A stretch of 64,000 nucleotides of DNA from JdFR-22 sp964534325 (GCA_964534325.1 CAZHOR010000006.1:1-64000); one strand, 5' to 3'. Counted from the first letter of the stretch, positions 1 to 9,668 are shown. Numbers and translations are program-made. Notes: a model not told the origin generated them from the sequence alone.

Positions 1-13
1 GTGAATGTGTTTT

Positions 14-1669
14 GTCGAGTGCGGCACAATCTAATTTTCTAGTGATAGGCTAATTAATAGAGCAACTAGCTCTATGGAAAGCTTTTTATTTCATCAGAAC
101 TTACAAATACTTGTGATATGTTATGGTTGCAATTAACACGACTTTAAGCAACTATCAATTGCAGGACAACCTTTTTTCGGTATTTGAGGGTTATACAAAT
201 GATTTTGAGTATACTTCAGAGGGAGTTTTTCGGAGGGTGATGCCACCTTTATGTCATTGCGGGGTTCAAATGAACCACAACGGCTACAACACCTACACCA
301 AGAAGGGGTTGGGCAGAATCAAGATAGGCAAATATCTCTGTCCTTCCTGTGAGAATACATATGAAGAGGACAGGAGTTTCTGGGAGGATCTCAAGAATGA
401 ACTCTTCAGTATTTTGGGCGAGTTCTTCCAGCGTTTGAGAGCACTCCATAACTCCTACCAAGGGATTTCCTGGGTATCGGAACTCATATTCCCTAGAGGC
501 AAGGATACAGTGTACAGGGAGTTCAATCAGGCAGTTGAGGAGGCTGAAGTTCCTCCAGCAGAGGGTACTCAGATTGTGCACTATGATGAGCAGTTCCCTA
601 AGAAGGGTAGGAGCCAGAAGTACAGGCTGACCCTGCTGGACGGTAAAGGAATGGTCGTTGGTGAGAAACTCCATAGCAGGAAGGACCCGGAGACAATCAA
701 GGAGTTCCTGAGGAGATATTTAGACCCTCATAAGTTCACCTTTGTGGTGACAGACCTTTACTCCAGCTACCCGGAGGTGTTTGAGGAGTTCTTTGGAGAG
801 AACATGATACACCAGCTCTGCCTTCTGCACCTGAACAAGCGAATAGTAAAGGATTTTCCATCGAAGCCGAGCATAGAACAGCTCCTGGTTAAGTACCGCT
901 TATTCAACATCTTCTACAACAGGGAGCAGGAGATAGAGTTCCTTAAGGCTATGGTGGAGAAGGAGAGGGAAGTAAAGGCCAATGGAAATGAATACAAAGA
1001 CTGGCTGAAGAAGGCCAGATCGGCTTTCAACTCCTTTATCCACGAGCTGGAACTCAAGCGGAGGAGGGCGAAAAGGAACCTGGAGCAGAGGTCGTATAAG
1101 AGCTCGTTGGAAGTGTTCAAGGGATTGATGAATGAATTACACTCCTTTGACAGGAAGGTGCGGAAGAGGCTCAGGAAGATAGAGAAGAACTGGGATCGCT
1201 TCACAGCCTTCCACTTTGTGAAAGGGGCTCCTGCCACCAACAACCTTATGGAGAACTACTACTCCACCTCCCTCAAAACGCACCGAAAGAAGCAGTTCAG
1301 GACAGAGAAAGGTATAGAGAACCAGATGAAACTCTCACAGTTAAAGAGAGCAGGAGCACTCAACGGTAAGAAAACCCTGCTGGAAATGTTCTTCAAATTC
1401 AAACTCATCGATACAAGCTGAAGCACTCGTTTTAATAACCTAATACTGAAGAGAAGTGTCCAGCTAAGGCTATCCCCTTTTCTGGCCTTTTTCAGGATGA
1501 GAACAGGGTTTTTAGAAGGATTAGATGGTAATTCGAATCTTTAATGTTCAAATATTTGGGCTAAAACAGACATTCGGGGTCTTATGATACCAAACCAGAG
1601 CTAGCTCGGAACAAAATAACCTCCAAAAATTAAAAAATCACTTGATTTTGAGACAGTGCCGTCGAGTGC
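14..1669 (+). mobile_element. Complete insertion sequence with 9-bp target site duplication
   Basis: The 9-base sequence GTCGAGTGC occurs at 14-22 and again at 1661-1669, directly outside a pair of imperfect 22-base terminal inverted repeats (23-44, starting GGCACAATCT; 1639-1660, whose reverse complement starts GGCACTGTCT). The element proper is therefore 23-1660 (1638 bp). It carries one transposase gene and about 215 bases of non-coding DNA after it, with no passenger gene. Intact ends, duplicated target and an uninterrupted transposase indicate a recent insertion. The right end lies about 10 bases from a TATA-like stretch (1671-1681) in front of the CBS gene. I cannot assign the IS family with certainty. 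Confidence 0.88.
123..1421 (+). CDS. DDE transposase of the insertion sequence
   Basis: This 432-residue protein is the only gene inside the IS bounded by repeats at 23-44 and 1639-1660. The N-terminus has a small zinc-ribbon-like pair (CHC near residues 44-46, CPSC at 73-76), as in several IS families that bind their ends through a zinc/HTH module. Candidate catalytic acids are Asp155 (HYDEQF), Asp211 (VVTDLYSSY) and Glu377 (NNLMENYY), with a basic helical insertion between the second Asp and the Glu. The reading frame is intact, so the element may still be active. The family (for example ISM1-like or another unclassified archaeal group) is not established here. Confidence 0.85.
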   Translation: MVAINTTLSNYQLQDNLFSVFEGYTNDFEYTSEGVFRRVMPPLCHCGVQMNHNGYNTYTKKGLGRIKIGKYLCPSCENTYEEDRSFWEDLKNELFSILGEFFQRLRALHNSYQGISWVSELIFPRGKDTVYREFNQAVEEAEVPPAEGTQIVHYDEQFPKKGRSQKYRLTLLDGKGMVVGEKLHSRKDPETIKEFLRRYLDPHKFTFVVTDLYSSYPEVFEEFFGENMIHQLCLLHLNKRIVKDFPSKPSIEQLLVKYRLFNIFYNREQEIEFLKAMVEKEREVKANGNEYKDWLKKARSAFNSFIHELELKRRRAKRNLEQRSYKSSLEVFKGLMNELHSFDRKVRKRLRKIEKNWDRFTAFHFVKGAPATNNLMENYYSTSLKTHRKKQFRTEKGIENQMKLSQLKRAGALNGKKTLLEMFFKFKLIDTS

Positions 1670-1733
1670 AAAAAATTTATAATGATTAAAAATTTTACTA
1701 ATAATGTCAAATTATTGAGGGATTGTATCCGGT

Positions 1734-2183
1734 ATGAAGAAACTGAGTTTGAAGGACAGGCTGAATTTGCCAGAAGGCAAGCTAAATCGGTGTGGAAAGG
1801 CAGAAGATGTTATGAACAGGAAGGTCGAATCCATCGGCCCCAATGCCAGCGTTCTGGATGCCATAGAAGCGCTTGTGGACAATAGGATCAGGTCTCTGGT
1901 GGTCGAACCCGATCCCGAAGACGACAACGAATACGGTGTAGTTACCTTTAGAGACGTCATCTTGAGATGCTTGTCGGAGGGACTGGACCCCAAGGAGCTG
2001 GACGTCAAAGAAATAGCTACCAAACCACTTATTTGTGTAACCAGGGACATGCAGGTAGGAGAAATAGTAAAGGTAATGAAAGAGAACAACCTATCAAGAG
2101 TATTTGTTAAGGAAAAAGACAAGATCGTAGGAGTCATCGCTCCCCTCGACATAGTGGCGACCTGTCTCTCGGGCGAATTTTAA
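1734..2183 (+). CDS. Two-CBS-domain protein
   Basis: The 149-residue protein consists of a short N-terminal leader and two CBS motifs (about residues 20-80, containing AEDVMNRKVESI, and 90-148, containing VKEIATKPLICVTRDM). Paired CBS domains form a Bateman module that usually binds adenine nucleotides or SAM and senses energy or methyl status. No catalytic domain is attached, so it is probably a stand-alone sensor acting on an unknown partner. The ATG at 1734 is preceded by GAGGG at a long spacing. The promoter region is immediately next to the right end of the IS at 23-1660, so expression may have been altered by the insertion. Confidence 0.8.
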   Translation: MKKLSLKDRLNLPEGKLNRCGKAEDVMNRKVESIGPNASVLDAIEALVDNRIRSLVVEPDPEDDNEYGVVTFRDVILRCLSEGLDPKELDVKEIATKPLICVTRDMQVGEIVKVMKENNLSRVFVKEKDKIVGVIAPLDIVATCLSGEF

Positions 2184-2353
2184 CCCTAACTCAATTTATC
2201 TTTTCTACGTATGTATCTTTAACCTTTTATTCTTTCACCCTCTTATTCGCTCTCAACCATTCATTGTGTTTGATCTGAAAATTGGGATTATGTCATTATG
2301 TCATTTGGTCTCCAATTAACTTTTTTAATCTCTTGTGGTAACCGTTAGAGGTT

Positions 2354-4366
2354 ATGTTCTCCTCTTACAAGGACTACCTGAAGAAATATTCCCGTTTAGT
2401 GGAGCTGGAACGGAAAGAGGAAATGGAGAGGCATGAAAAAGAAATAAAGAAATTGAGTCCCGGACAGAGAGAGGGTAGAGGAAGAGCCATCCTCAAGATG
2501 AGAGGTAGAGATGAGGGGGTGGGTCTGGGCAGTTATCATATAGTAAGATTTGTTCGGGGAGGAGAGCTCCCGGACTCCGAGATCTCGGTAGGGGATCTGG
2601 TTTTGGTCTCCAGGGGCGACCCCCTCAATAAGAATAATCCCACGGGAACGGTAATAGAAAAGACCAGGTATTCCGTGTCTGCTGCCTTTCCGAACAAACC
2701 TCCTTCATGGGTTTATGGTAAAGGCCTGAGAATTGACCTCTACGTTAACGATATTACATTTCAAAGGATGCTGGAAGCCATAAAAACCTTTGAAAAGGTG
2801 GAAGGCAAAAAGAAGCATTTAAGAGACATAGTTTTGGGAAATGGTGAGCCGGGATTTGGAGGAACTCCCCGGCTCGACCTCCACAACGAAGACCTCAATT
2901 CTTCTCAAAGAAAGGCGGTAGAAGATTCTATCGCTGCTCAAAATCTTTTCCTCATCCACGGGCCTCCCGGAACAGGTAAGACTACTGCATTGATAGAAGT
3001 GATCGAACAGCATCTGAAACAGGGGAATAAGGTGCTGGCCACTGCAGACTCCAATATAGCCGTGGACAATATGGTGGATTTCCTCACCCGGATAGGTAGA
3101 AAAGTGGTGAGAGTGGGTCACCCCGCGCGGATAACAGAGTCTTTGAGACAGCACTCTCTGGAGTATCTGGCTGGAAAGAAAGAGAAGTACCAGAAAGCTC
3201 AGGAGCTGAGAAATAAAGCCAGCAAGCTCAATCAGGAGCAAGAGAACTATCCTCTACCCTCGAAAGGCCTGAGAAGAGGGCTCAGCAATGAGGCCATAAA
3301 GAATCTGGCAAGAAAAGGACAGGGGTCCAGAGGGATTCCTCCGGGCAAGGTAAAGCAGGTAGCCAAATGGATCGAACTTCAGGAGCAGATAAGCGATTTG
3401 ATGGGGAGGGCAGAGAAACTGGAAGATGAAGTAGTGAACGAGATCATCTCCGAGTCCGACGTGGTCTGCGCTACCAACTCTATGGCCGGGAGCGAGCTTC
3501 TGGGGGATAAAGAATTCGACGTTGCTGTAGTTGATGAGGCCACACAGGCCACAGAACCCTCCTGCCGGATACCCCTCGTTCACGCCAACAAGTTGATCAT
3601 GGCGGGAGACCACAAACAACTGCCTCCCACCATACTGAACCAGGAGGCCAAAGAGAAGGGTCTGGAGAAGACCCTATTCGAGAGAATACTGGAGATCTAC
3701 GGCCACGGAATAAAGAAGATGCTTCGCATCCAGTATAGGATGAACTCCACTATAATGGATTTCCCCTGCCAGAAATTCTATGGTTGCCAGCTGGAAGCTG
3801 CAGAAGGAGTGGCCGACCACAAACTCTCGCTTCATGTAGACGGTTTGGAGCCGCAATGGAGGGAGATATGCGAACCCGATAATCCCATCGTTTTGGTGGA
3901 TACCGAAGGAATGCATAAAGAAAAGACTGCCAGAGGCTCCACATCCAAGCACAATCCAGGGGAGGCCAGTATTGTACAGAGTGTGATGGGAAAACTGGTT
4001 GAGCTGAATATAGATCCTCAGACTATTGGCGTTATTTCACCTTATGATGACCAGATAGACCTCCTGCTCAAGAACCTCAAGCACGAAGGACTGGAAATAA
4101 AGACCGTGGACGGATTCCAGGGCAGAGAAAAGGATGTTATCCTCCTTTCTCTGGTGAGGTCAAATCATCGAGGAGATATTGGGTTCCTGGAAGATTTAAG
4201 GAGGTTGAACGTCTCTATAACCAGACCCAGAAAGAAGCTGGTGATAGTCGGTGATAGTAAAACCCTCTCCACAAACAGGACATACAAGGAAATGATAGAC
4301 TATATATGTGCAAAAGGTAAGTACTTGAAGATCTCCAGAATCGGTCCTTTTCCTGATTCGGAGTAG
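2354..4366 (+). CDS. IGHMBP2/Upf1-like superfamily 1 helicase
   Basis: A 670-residue SF1B helicase of the eukaryotic/archaeal IGHMBP2-SMUBP2 type, expected to unwind DNA or RNA 5'-3' using ATP. Walker A (GPPGTGKTT) lies at residues 203-211 and the DEAT Walker B box at 394-397. The C-terminal half shows QYRM, VDGFQGREKDVI and LNVSITRP, the classic motifs IV-VI. The N-terminal 160 residues form the family's OB-like barrel. There is no clear ribosome site. A T-rich TATA-like run (2320-2330) about 25 bases upstream and a small hairpin TAACC/GGTTA overlapping the ATG suggest a leaderless start. Confidence 0.9.
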   Translation: MFSSYKDYLKKYSRLVELERKEEMERHEKEIKKLSPGQREGRGRAILKMRGRDEGVGLGSYHIVRFVRGGELPDSEISVGDLVLVSRGDPLNKNNPTGTVIEKTRYSVSAAFPNKPPSWVYGKGLRIDLYVNDITFQRMLEAIKTFEKVEGKKKHLRDIVLGNGEPGFGGTPRLDLHNEDLNSSQRKAVEDSIAAQNLFLIHGPPGTGKTTALIEVIEQHLKQGNKVLATADSNIAVDNMVDFLTRIGRKVVRVGHPARITESLRQHSLEYLAGKKEKYQKAQELRNKASKLNQEQENYPLPSKGLRRGLSNEAIKNLARKGQGSRGIPPGKVKQVAKWIELQEQISDLMGRAEKLEDEVVNEIISESDVVCATNSMAGSELLGDKEFDVAVVDEATQATEPSCRIPLVHANKLIMAGDHKQLPPTILNQEAKEKGLEKTLFERILEIYGHGIKKMLRIQYRMNSTIMDFPCQKFYGCQLEAAEGVADHKLSLHVDGLEPQWREICEPDNPIVLVDTEGMHKEKTARGSTSKHNPGEASIVQSVMGKLVELNIDPQTIGVISPYDDQIDLLLKNLKHEGLEIKTVDGFQGREKDVILLSLVRSNHRGDIGFLEDLRRLNVSITRPRKKLVIVGDSKTLSTNRTYKEMIDYICAKGKYLKISRIGPFPDSE

Positions 4367-4588
4367 TTTAAAGGGTTTTGGTGGGATTTAGGATTGTTGA
4401 ACAGGCGCAACCCTTATTGGAGTCTTCTTTGGTTAAAAAGTTATGTCATAATCATGGGTGAATAGAACACTTTATTAAATGTTTTACATAATTATAATAA
4501 TTAGTTCACAGGAGGCCAGCTGAGTATCTGGTTTGTTCGCCCTTGTAAACCGTGAATTGATTTAATTCAAAATAAAAGAGGGGAGCCC

Positions 4589-6319
4589 ATGAAAAGTCTA
4601 ATGAGCTTAAGTGAAAAAGAAGTCAAACTTAATGAACGAAGAATAATATTCCTTTTAGCTATAGCAATCTTCTCAGCAGAATTTCTAATAGTTTCGGTTA
4701 TGAGGGTGAGCGCTTTGAACATTTTCTCTACTCTACCCCTATACGTATTGCATAATTTCGGTATACTGGTCCTCGTTGTTTCTCCCTTGCTGTTGATCCT
4801 CCCCGGTTTTATTGAATCAAATGTCAGGTTAGAAAAGATGAACAGCGTTCTGGGTGCTGTTAGAAGAATAAATGAGAACATAAACAGAGAAACTGACGTG
4901 GAAAAAATGCTCTCTGACGCATGCAAAGTGTTATGGAAGGCAGACGGATATTTCAATGTTACACTCTACGATGGTAAATTACAGAACCTGGCTGAAAGCG
5001 GTATAGGACTCGGTGGGGAACCACCTGGGTGTGTTGAAAAAGCATATAATTCCCAGGAAGCCGTGATGGGAAGAGCAAATATAAACTGCAAGGAATGCTC
5101 AGCGTATGGTAAGTTCAAATACTGTATGGTGGTGCCTTACCCCGCTAAAAGCGAAACCATCATACTTGCGGTATTCAAGGAAGATAATTTTGAAGACGAG
5201 GAATTGAAGCTGCTGGAAGAGGTAGCTGTGGATATAGGGGTTGCAATCGACAAATACAAGGCAAACAGGGTCATACGAGAGAACGAAGAGAAATACCGGA
5301 CCACCTTTGAGCATACGGGGACGGCAATGATGATAATAGAAGAAGACACTACCTTATCGCTGGTCAATGAAGAGTTCGTCATCCTCACAGGTTACAGCAA
5401 GGAACAAATCGAGGGCAAGATGAGCTGGACCCAAGTAATACATCCAGAAGATGTTGAATGGATGAAAGAGTACCACTACCAGAGAAGAAGGGGCGAAAAA
5501 CCTCCAAAGCGTTACGAATGCAGGGTAATCGATAAAAAGGGTGATGTTTTAAACGCATTCCTCACGGTGGACATCATTCCAGGAACGAATAAAACTGTGG
5601 CATCTTTAATCGATATAACTCACTTCAAGAAGCTGAACTCCCTGCTCAGGACCTCTTCTGACATAAATGGTCTGGTGGCCAGAGAAAAGAACCCTGACGT
5701 TGTGTTGAGGTCAGTGTGTAAGAAATTGACTGAAGTATATGATGCAGTGTTCATCTTCAAGAACGAAAATGCATTCGAGCCTGTGGAATGGGAAGGAATT
5801 GACTTTAATAACGCTATAGAAATAAGTAAATGTTGTCCATCTGTTTCTGATGCAGTAGAAGGTCATACGTCGACGAGAAGAAGGGACGGGAAAGTGTGCA
5901 ATGAATGCGTCAATTCATATAACTATATTCTTGCTCTCCCCCTCTTGAACAATGTCCAGCGAGGAGTTATAGTTGTATTGTCAAACTCCAAATTCAATGA
6001 GGACGAAATTTCCCTGCTCCGAAATCTATCGGAGAACATAGCCTTCGCTTTAAGCGCCTATAACATGGAAAGCGACAGAAAAGAAGCTATCGAGCAGCTG
6101 GCACAGAATTTGAGCAAGTTCGACAAATCGGCGGACAGGCTGAGAAACCCGCTGGCGGTTATAGTGAGCTCAATGGAAATGAAAGAAGAGCTGGGCAAAG
6201 ATGAAGTGATGGGCATTATAGATGAACAGGTAAAAAGGATCGAGCGAGAATTAGACGAGCTCAGAAGAGAAGAAACCAAAACTTACGAGCTCAGCAAAAA
6301 ACTAAAATTCGAGAATTAA
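4589..6319 (+). CDS. Membrane GAF-PAS-GAF sensor with degenerate dimerisation helix and no ATPase domain
   Basis: A 576-residue sensor. Two transmembrane helices (about residues 18-75) are followed by a GAF domain (95-225, with a CxxC near its end), a PAS domain (about 232-345), and a second GAF domain (350-495, also with CCP and CNEC cysteines). The C-terminus resembles a histidine kinase dimerisation helix (ADRLRNPLAVI), but the position of the phospho-acceptor His is Asp516 and the protein ends without any HATPase domain. The kinase at 17260-18693 has RHDILNDL at the equivalent place. It probably acts as a receptor that dimerises with another protein. The start has GGGGAG 3-8 bases upstream of ATG. 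Confidence 0.82.
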   Translation: MKSLMSLSEKEVKLNERRIIFLLAIAIFSAEFLIVSVMRVSALNIFSTLPLYVLHNFGILVLVVSPLLLILPGFIESNVRLEKMNSVLGAVRRINENINRETDVEKMLSDACKVLWKADGYFNVTLYDGKLQNLAESGIGLGGEPPGCVEKAYNSQEAVMGRANINCKECSAYGKFKYCMVVPYPAKSETIILAVFKEDNFEDEELKLLEEVAVDIGVAIDKYKANRVIRENEEKYRTTFEHTGTAMMIIEEDTTLSLVNEEFVILTGYSKEQIEGKMSWTQVIHPEDVEWMKEYHYQRRRGEKPPKRYECRVIDKKGDVLNAFLTVDIIPGTNKTVASLIDITHFKKLNSLLRTSSDINGLVAREKNPDVVLRSVCKKLTEVYDAVFIFKNENAFEPVEWEGIDFNNAIEISKCCPSVSDAVEGHTSTRRRDGKVCNECVNSYNYILALPLLNNVQRGVIVVLSNSKFNEDEISLLRNLSENIAFALSAYNMESDRKEAIEQLAQNLSKFDKSADRLRNPLAVIVSSMEMKEELGKDEVMGIIDEQVKRIERELDELRREETKTYELSKKLKFEN

Positions 6320-6417
6320 ATATTTCTGTCCGAATACGTCAGTCTTTTAAACACAAAAATAAGCTTGAATATATTTTATTATAAGAGAAGATTTTATTAC
6401 TTCGAGTTATTAAATAA

Positions 6418-6520
6418 ATTTAAATAGTTAGTGGGAGGCTTAAAGTTTGGGAAGGTCAGGCCCCTCGTTTCCGACCCCCCAACTCTTTCGGTTTTTCGGG
6501 CATGACCTCCCCTATTAATA
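6418..6520 (+). ncRNA. Candidate small RNA with C-rich hairpin loop (copy 1)
   Basis: Between two convergent genes, a TATA-like TTTAAATA (6419-6426) precedes by about 25 bases a hairpin: GGTCA (6454-6458) pairs with TGACC (6503-6507) and GCCC (6460-6463) with GGGC (6498-6501), separated by one mismatch. Inside, CCGA (6471-6474) can pair with TCGG (6488-6491), leaving CCCCCC and AACTCTT in the loop. The 15 bases TTCCGACCCCCCAAC (6469-6483) recur exactly in the loop of a different hairpin at 51307-51369. No ORF covers this region. The element fills most of the 300-base gap between 6320 and 6621. Confidence 0.5.
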
Positions 6521-6621
6521 CTAATCCACAAGCCTTTGAGAGCAGGATTGAGTTTGAGTTTGAGCCTTACCCTAAAGTGAAAACCATCTACTGCCTATTA
6601 AAAAACATTTGTACCTTTAAC

Positions 6622-7653
6622 CTATCGTATCTTCTTTAACCACGAATTATAGAGCTTTTTTGTAGCCTCTACGGCGGTCTTGAAGGCTGTAGAAAGGTCC
6701 TTGAAATCGGCAGGAGATCTTATACCTGAAGCAAAGTTCGCAACATATTTTTCATAGCTGGAGCCCTCACTGTCTATGGGTTTTGAGGCTAAACGCCAGT
6801 ACCCACCCAGATCGGTCAGAATAAGTTTATCAGCTACCCCCTCTATACAGGTGACATACCTCATGCAACCCTCATATTCCTTCCCATTGACGTGTATTCC
6901 TTTACCGGTAACATATTTCTCTACCAGCACGTCCAGATAAGGAGTGGCCTGAAAGGAAGCCCTTAATTTATCCGTATCCCCTAATTCTCCCGCCTTAAGG
7001 ATTTTTATTCCCACACCACTTTCACCATAACCCGGTTTCACCACAACCATATCGTCAGTATCAAGTTCGCCCCCTACCAGTTGAGGCATCAGCTCTCCGA
7101 TCACCTGGTGGGTCAAGAGCTTGTTATTGGCGTGCACGATCAAGAATTTGCAGAAATCCCCTCTACTCCCTTCACAGCTCCTTATCTCCTGCTCAATCGA
7201 GCCATACTGAAAAGCGGTCTCAAACCCCTCCACCCCAAAACCGAACTCATGAAACTCCAGTATCTTGGGTTCGTCAGCAGGAGTAATCTTGATATCCCAC
7301 GCAATAACTGTTCGCTCCTCTTCCCCACATTCCCAGCCACCTACTTCTTCCTGCTTTTGCCACCTGTAACCATCCACTTCTTCATCTCTTACCTGCTTTC
7401 TCGCCCGAAGAATGGACGGAACCAGCTCATCCCTTATCTCACCCCTAACGGCATCATCCCAGAACGGATCAGATAGGTGGACGTTATCCTCGTTTAACTG
7501 TAGCTCTAAACTGTTATCAACACTTAGAACTTTCCTGTAGGACTCCAGGAACTCTTCGGGAGTTAGACTGGGTTTGGGCACTAATATACCCTTATCCAAC
7601 CCTCCTTCTTCGAATTCATTCTTGAACACGGTTTTCAAAGCTTCCCGACCCAT
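6622..7653 (-). CDS. ATP-grasp-like protein of unknown function
   Basis: 343 residues, not assigned to a named family. The central stretch DDMVVVKPGYGESGVGIKIL (near residues 201-220) looks like the phosphate-binding loop of an ATP-grasp fold, and a later stretch (CMRYVTCIEGVADKLILTDLGGYW, split here only for description) is consistent with the metal-binding half of that fold. There is no signal peptide or membrane helix. It is a single gene convergent with the sensor at 4589-6319. ATP-grasp enzymes ligate a carboxylate to an amine or thiol; the substrate here cannot be inferred. A tRNA-Asn gene lies upstream on the same strand. Confidence 0.55.
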   Translation of the reverse strand: MGREALKTVFKNEFEEGGLDKGILVPKPSLTPEEFLESYRKVLSVDNSLELQLNEDNVHLSDPFWDDAVRGEIRDELVPSILRARKQVRDEEVDGYRWQKQEEVGGWECGEEERTVIAWDIKITPADEPKILEFHEFGFGVEGFETAFQYGSIEQEIRSCEGSRGDFCKFLIVHANNKLLTHQVIGELMPQLVGGELDTDDMVVVKPGYGESGVGIKILKAGELGDTDKLRASFQATPYLDVLVEKYVTGKGIHVNGKEYEGCMRYVTCIEGVADKLILTDLGGYWRLASKPIDSEGSSYEKYVANFASGIRSPADFKDLSTAFKTAVEATKKLYNSWLKKIR

Positions 7654-7821
7654 CTTTCACTTCCTGAGGGATGCAATATGAAGTAATGGATGAAGCGTAT
7701 GTATGAAGGCCCCATAGAAGTTATATAACCAATCAATATAAAACTTGCGTTGGAGCTTTCAGCAAACCGACGGAACAAGAAAAAAGAGCAGGGAACCACC
7801 GAAAATACTTCAAAAAATTAG

Positions 7822-7894
7822 CGCCGCCGACAGGATTCGAACCTGTGGCCGTCCGGTTAACAGCCGGACGCTCTACCAGCTAAGCTACGGCGGC
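7822..7894 (-). tRNA. tRNA-Asn (GTT)
   Basis: On the minus strand a full cloverleaf can be read: acceptor GCCGCCG/CGGCGGC, D-arm TAGCTTAGCTGGTAGAGC, anticodon stem GTCCGG/CCGGAC with loop CTGTTAA (anticodon GTT), and T-arm GGTTCGAATCC. The discriminator is G and no CCA is encoded. There is no intron. Confidence 0.97.
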
Positions 7895-8038
7895 AGCTTG
7901 GTACGGCCTTCAGCTTTTGTAACAGCTTCTTGAACCGAAACCTGTGATAAGGGTAGCAATACCATATTTCAAAGGGACTGAAATTTAAATGTTACCCCTG
8001 ACTTCCTTATTGTTGGAGGCTGGTAGGGATTTAACACG

Positions 8039-9496
8039 TCAGTATGCTCTTCCTATGACGGACAGGTAACCTTTCTTCCCGCAGTGGATGCATTCTCCTT
8101 CGGGTTCCTGCTCTACCCAGGGAGGTATTTCTTCCAGGTTGCCTAAGACGTCGGCTCTGGTTTTCTCTTCTATAAATCCGCCGCATTCGTCTGTCAGGCA
8201 TAAGTGGGTCAAAGCTACGCCGTTACCGTTCTTCATCCATTCTGCCATGCTGTCGGCATCCTGGAAGTATTTTACGAAGTTCTTCATATTCTCTAAGGCA
8301 CTGTTGTACATCTGGTGTTTCATTTCTTCTGCAAATTCCTCTATCTTCTCTTTCACCTGGTCTGAGGGGAGTTCGAACTTCTTTTTCTCGTTCCGGAAGG
8401 AGAAAATGACCTTGTTTTCATCCACTTCTCTGGGACCTATTTCGATTCGGAAGGGCACCCCCTTGAGCTCCCACTTATAATATTTGGCTCCCGGCCTCTC
8501 CTCTGAATCATCCACCACCACACGATAGCCTCTCAACTCGTGTTTGAGCTTCTCCACCATTTCCATGATCTCCTGCTCTTTACCTTTGTAGAAGACCGGG
8601 ATTAAGACTATCTGGATGGGGGCGACCTCAAAGGGTAGAACGAGCCCCAGGTCATCTCCGTGGGTGCTTATCAGGGAAGACAAGCATCTGTCGGATATGC
8701 CATAGCAGGTCTGGTGAGCGTATTCGTGCTCTCCATCCGGCTTCTCGTACATGATGTCAAAGGTTTTGGCGAAATTGTTCCCCAGATGGTGAACGGTTCC
8801 CACCTGAAGAGTCCTTCCATCGGGCAGTATGGTGTCGAATGCGATGGAGTAAACGGAACCGGGGAATTTATCCCACTCGGGCCTTCTGATTACCAGGTAT
8901 GGGATGGACTGGAAGTCGTAAAATTCTTTGTATAATTTGATAGCTGTTTTAACTTGCTCTTCAGCATCCTCAAAAGTGGTGTGGGCTGTATGTGCTTCTT
9001 TAAAGGATGTGATCTCTCTCATTCTTATAAGCGGTCTTGTATGCTTGGTCTCGTATCTGAAGGTGTTCACTATCTGATATACCTTGATGGGGAGGCTGGC
9101 ATGACTCCTTATCCATAACTTGAATATGGGGTACATTGCGGTTTCGCTGGTGGGCCTCAGTGCCAGCTTCACATCCAGAGGATCGGTCCCGCCATGTGTA
9201 ATCCAGTAGACCTCCTCTTCGAACCCCTTGATATGCTGCCCTTCTTTCATCAGCTCTTTTTCGGGAACCAGTGCGGGGAAATAGACTTCATCGTGCTCCA
9301 CATCGAGGAGGTCCCTCAACCTCTGGTAAACGAACTTCCTCAGTTTAAAGCCAAATGGAAAATAGACGTACAACCCCTTGACCGGGTATCGCACATCAAC
9401 TATTTCTGCTTTCTCCAGCACTTCGTGGTACCATTCTGAGAAACTCTCTTTTGGCGGTAGTTTTCCTGACTTTTCTTTGCCCATGTCGGTCACCAT
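8039..9496 (-). CDS. proS: Prolyl-tRNA synthetase, archaeal/eukaryotic type
   Basis: 485 residues; charges tRNA-Pro. This is the class II ProRS form without the bacterial editing insertion. Motif 2 is visible around FRYETKHTRPLIRMREI with the following HTAH loop, and the catalytic core includes LRPTSETAMYPIF. The C-terminal zinc-binding domain has CLTDECGG and CIHCGKKGY, and the protein ends in the conserved Ala-Tyr (GRAY). The start may be the ATG at 9496 or the in-frame ATG at 9484. A TATA-like box lies on the minus strand near 9614-9624, giving a leader of about 90 bases. The separate YbaK-like protein at 11744-12196 may supply editing. Confidence 0.96.
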   Translation of the reverse strand: MVTDMGKEKSGKLPPKESFSEWYHEVLEKAEIVDVRYPVKGLYVYFPFGFKLRKFVYQRLRDLLDVEHDEVYFPALVPEKELMKEGQHIKGFEEEVYWITHGGTDPLDVKLALRPTSETAMYPIFKLWIRSHASLPIKVYQIVNTFRYETKHTRPLIRMREITSFKEAHTAHTTFEDAEEQVKTAIKLYKEFYDFQSIPYLVIRRPEWDKFPGSVYSIAFDTILPDGRTLQVGTVHHLGNNFAKTFDIMYEKPDGEHEYAHQTCYGISDRCLSSLISTHGDDLGLVLPFEVAPIQIVLIPVFYKGKEQEIMEMVEKLKHELRGYRVVVDDSEERPGAKYYKWELKGVPFRIEIGPREVDENKVIFSFRNEKKKFELPSDQVKEKIEEFAEEMKHQMYNSALENMKNFVKYFQDADSMAEWMKNGNGVALTHLCLTDECGGFIEEKTRADVLGNLEEIPPWVEQEPEGECIHCGKKGYLSVIGRAY

Positions 9497-9668
9497 TTAG
9501 CCGATTTATCAGCACATCAAACTCCGATTATTAATTTTTTTGCTTTCCAGTGGTCTTTGAAATTGTTATTTATTTTTTCTTTGATGTCCTCTTTGATGTC
9601 CTTAATGCCAAAATTATATACCCCTGACCTCCCTGACCTCGTCTTAAGTAACTTGATAGGAGGATAAT

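Noticed and set aside
1682..1885. 67-codon frame overlapping the CBS gene start
   Set aside because: Out of frame with the CBS domains and without any domain pattern.
9500..9600. Lys-rich frame in the proS leader with tandem 11-base repeats (TTTGATGTCCT forward)
   Set aside because: There is no ATG, GTG or TTG start in frame after the predicted transcription start; probably leader sequence only.
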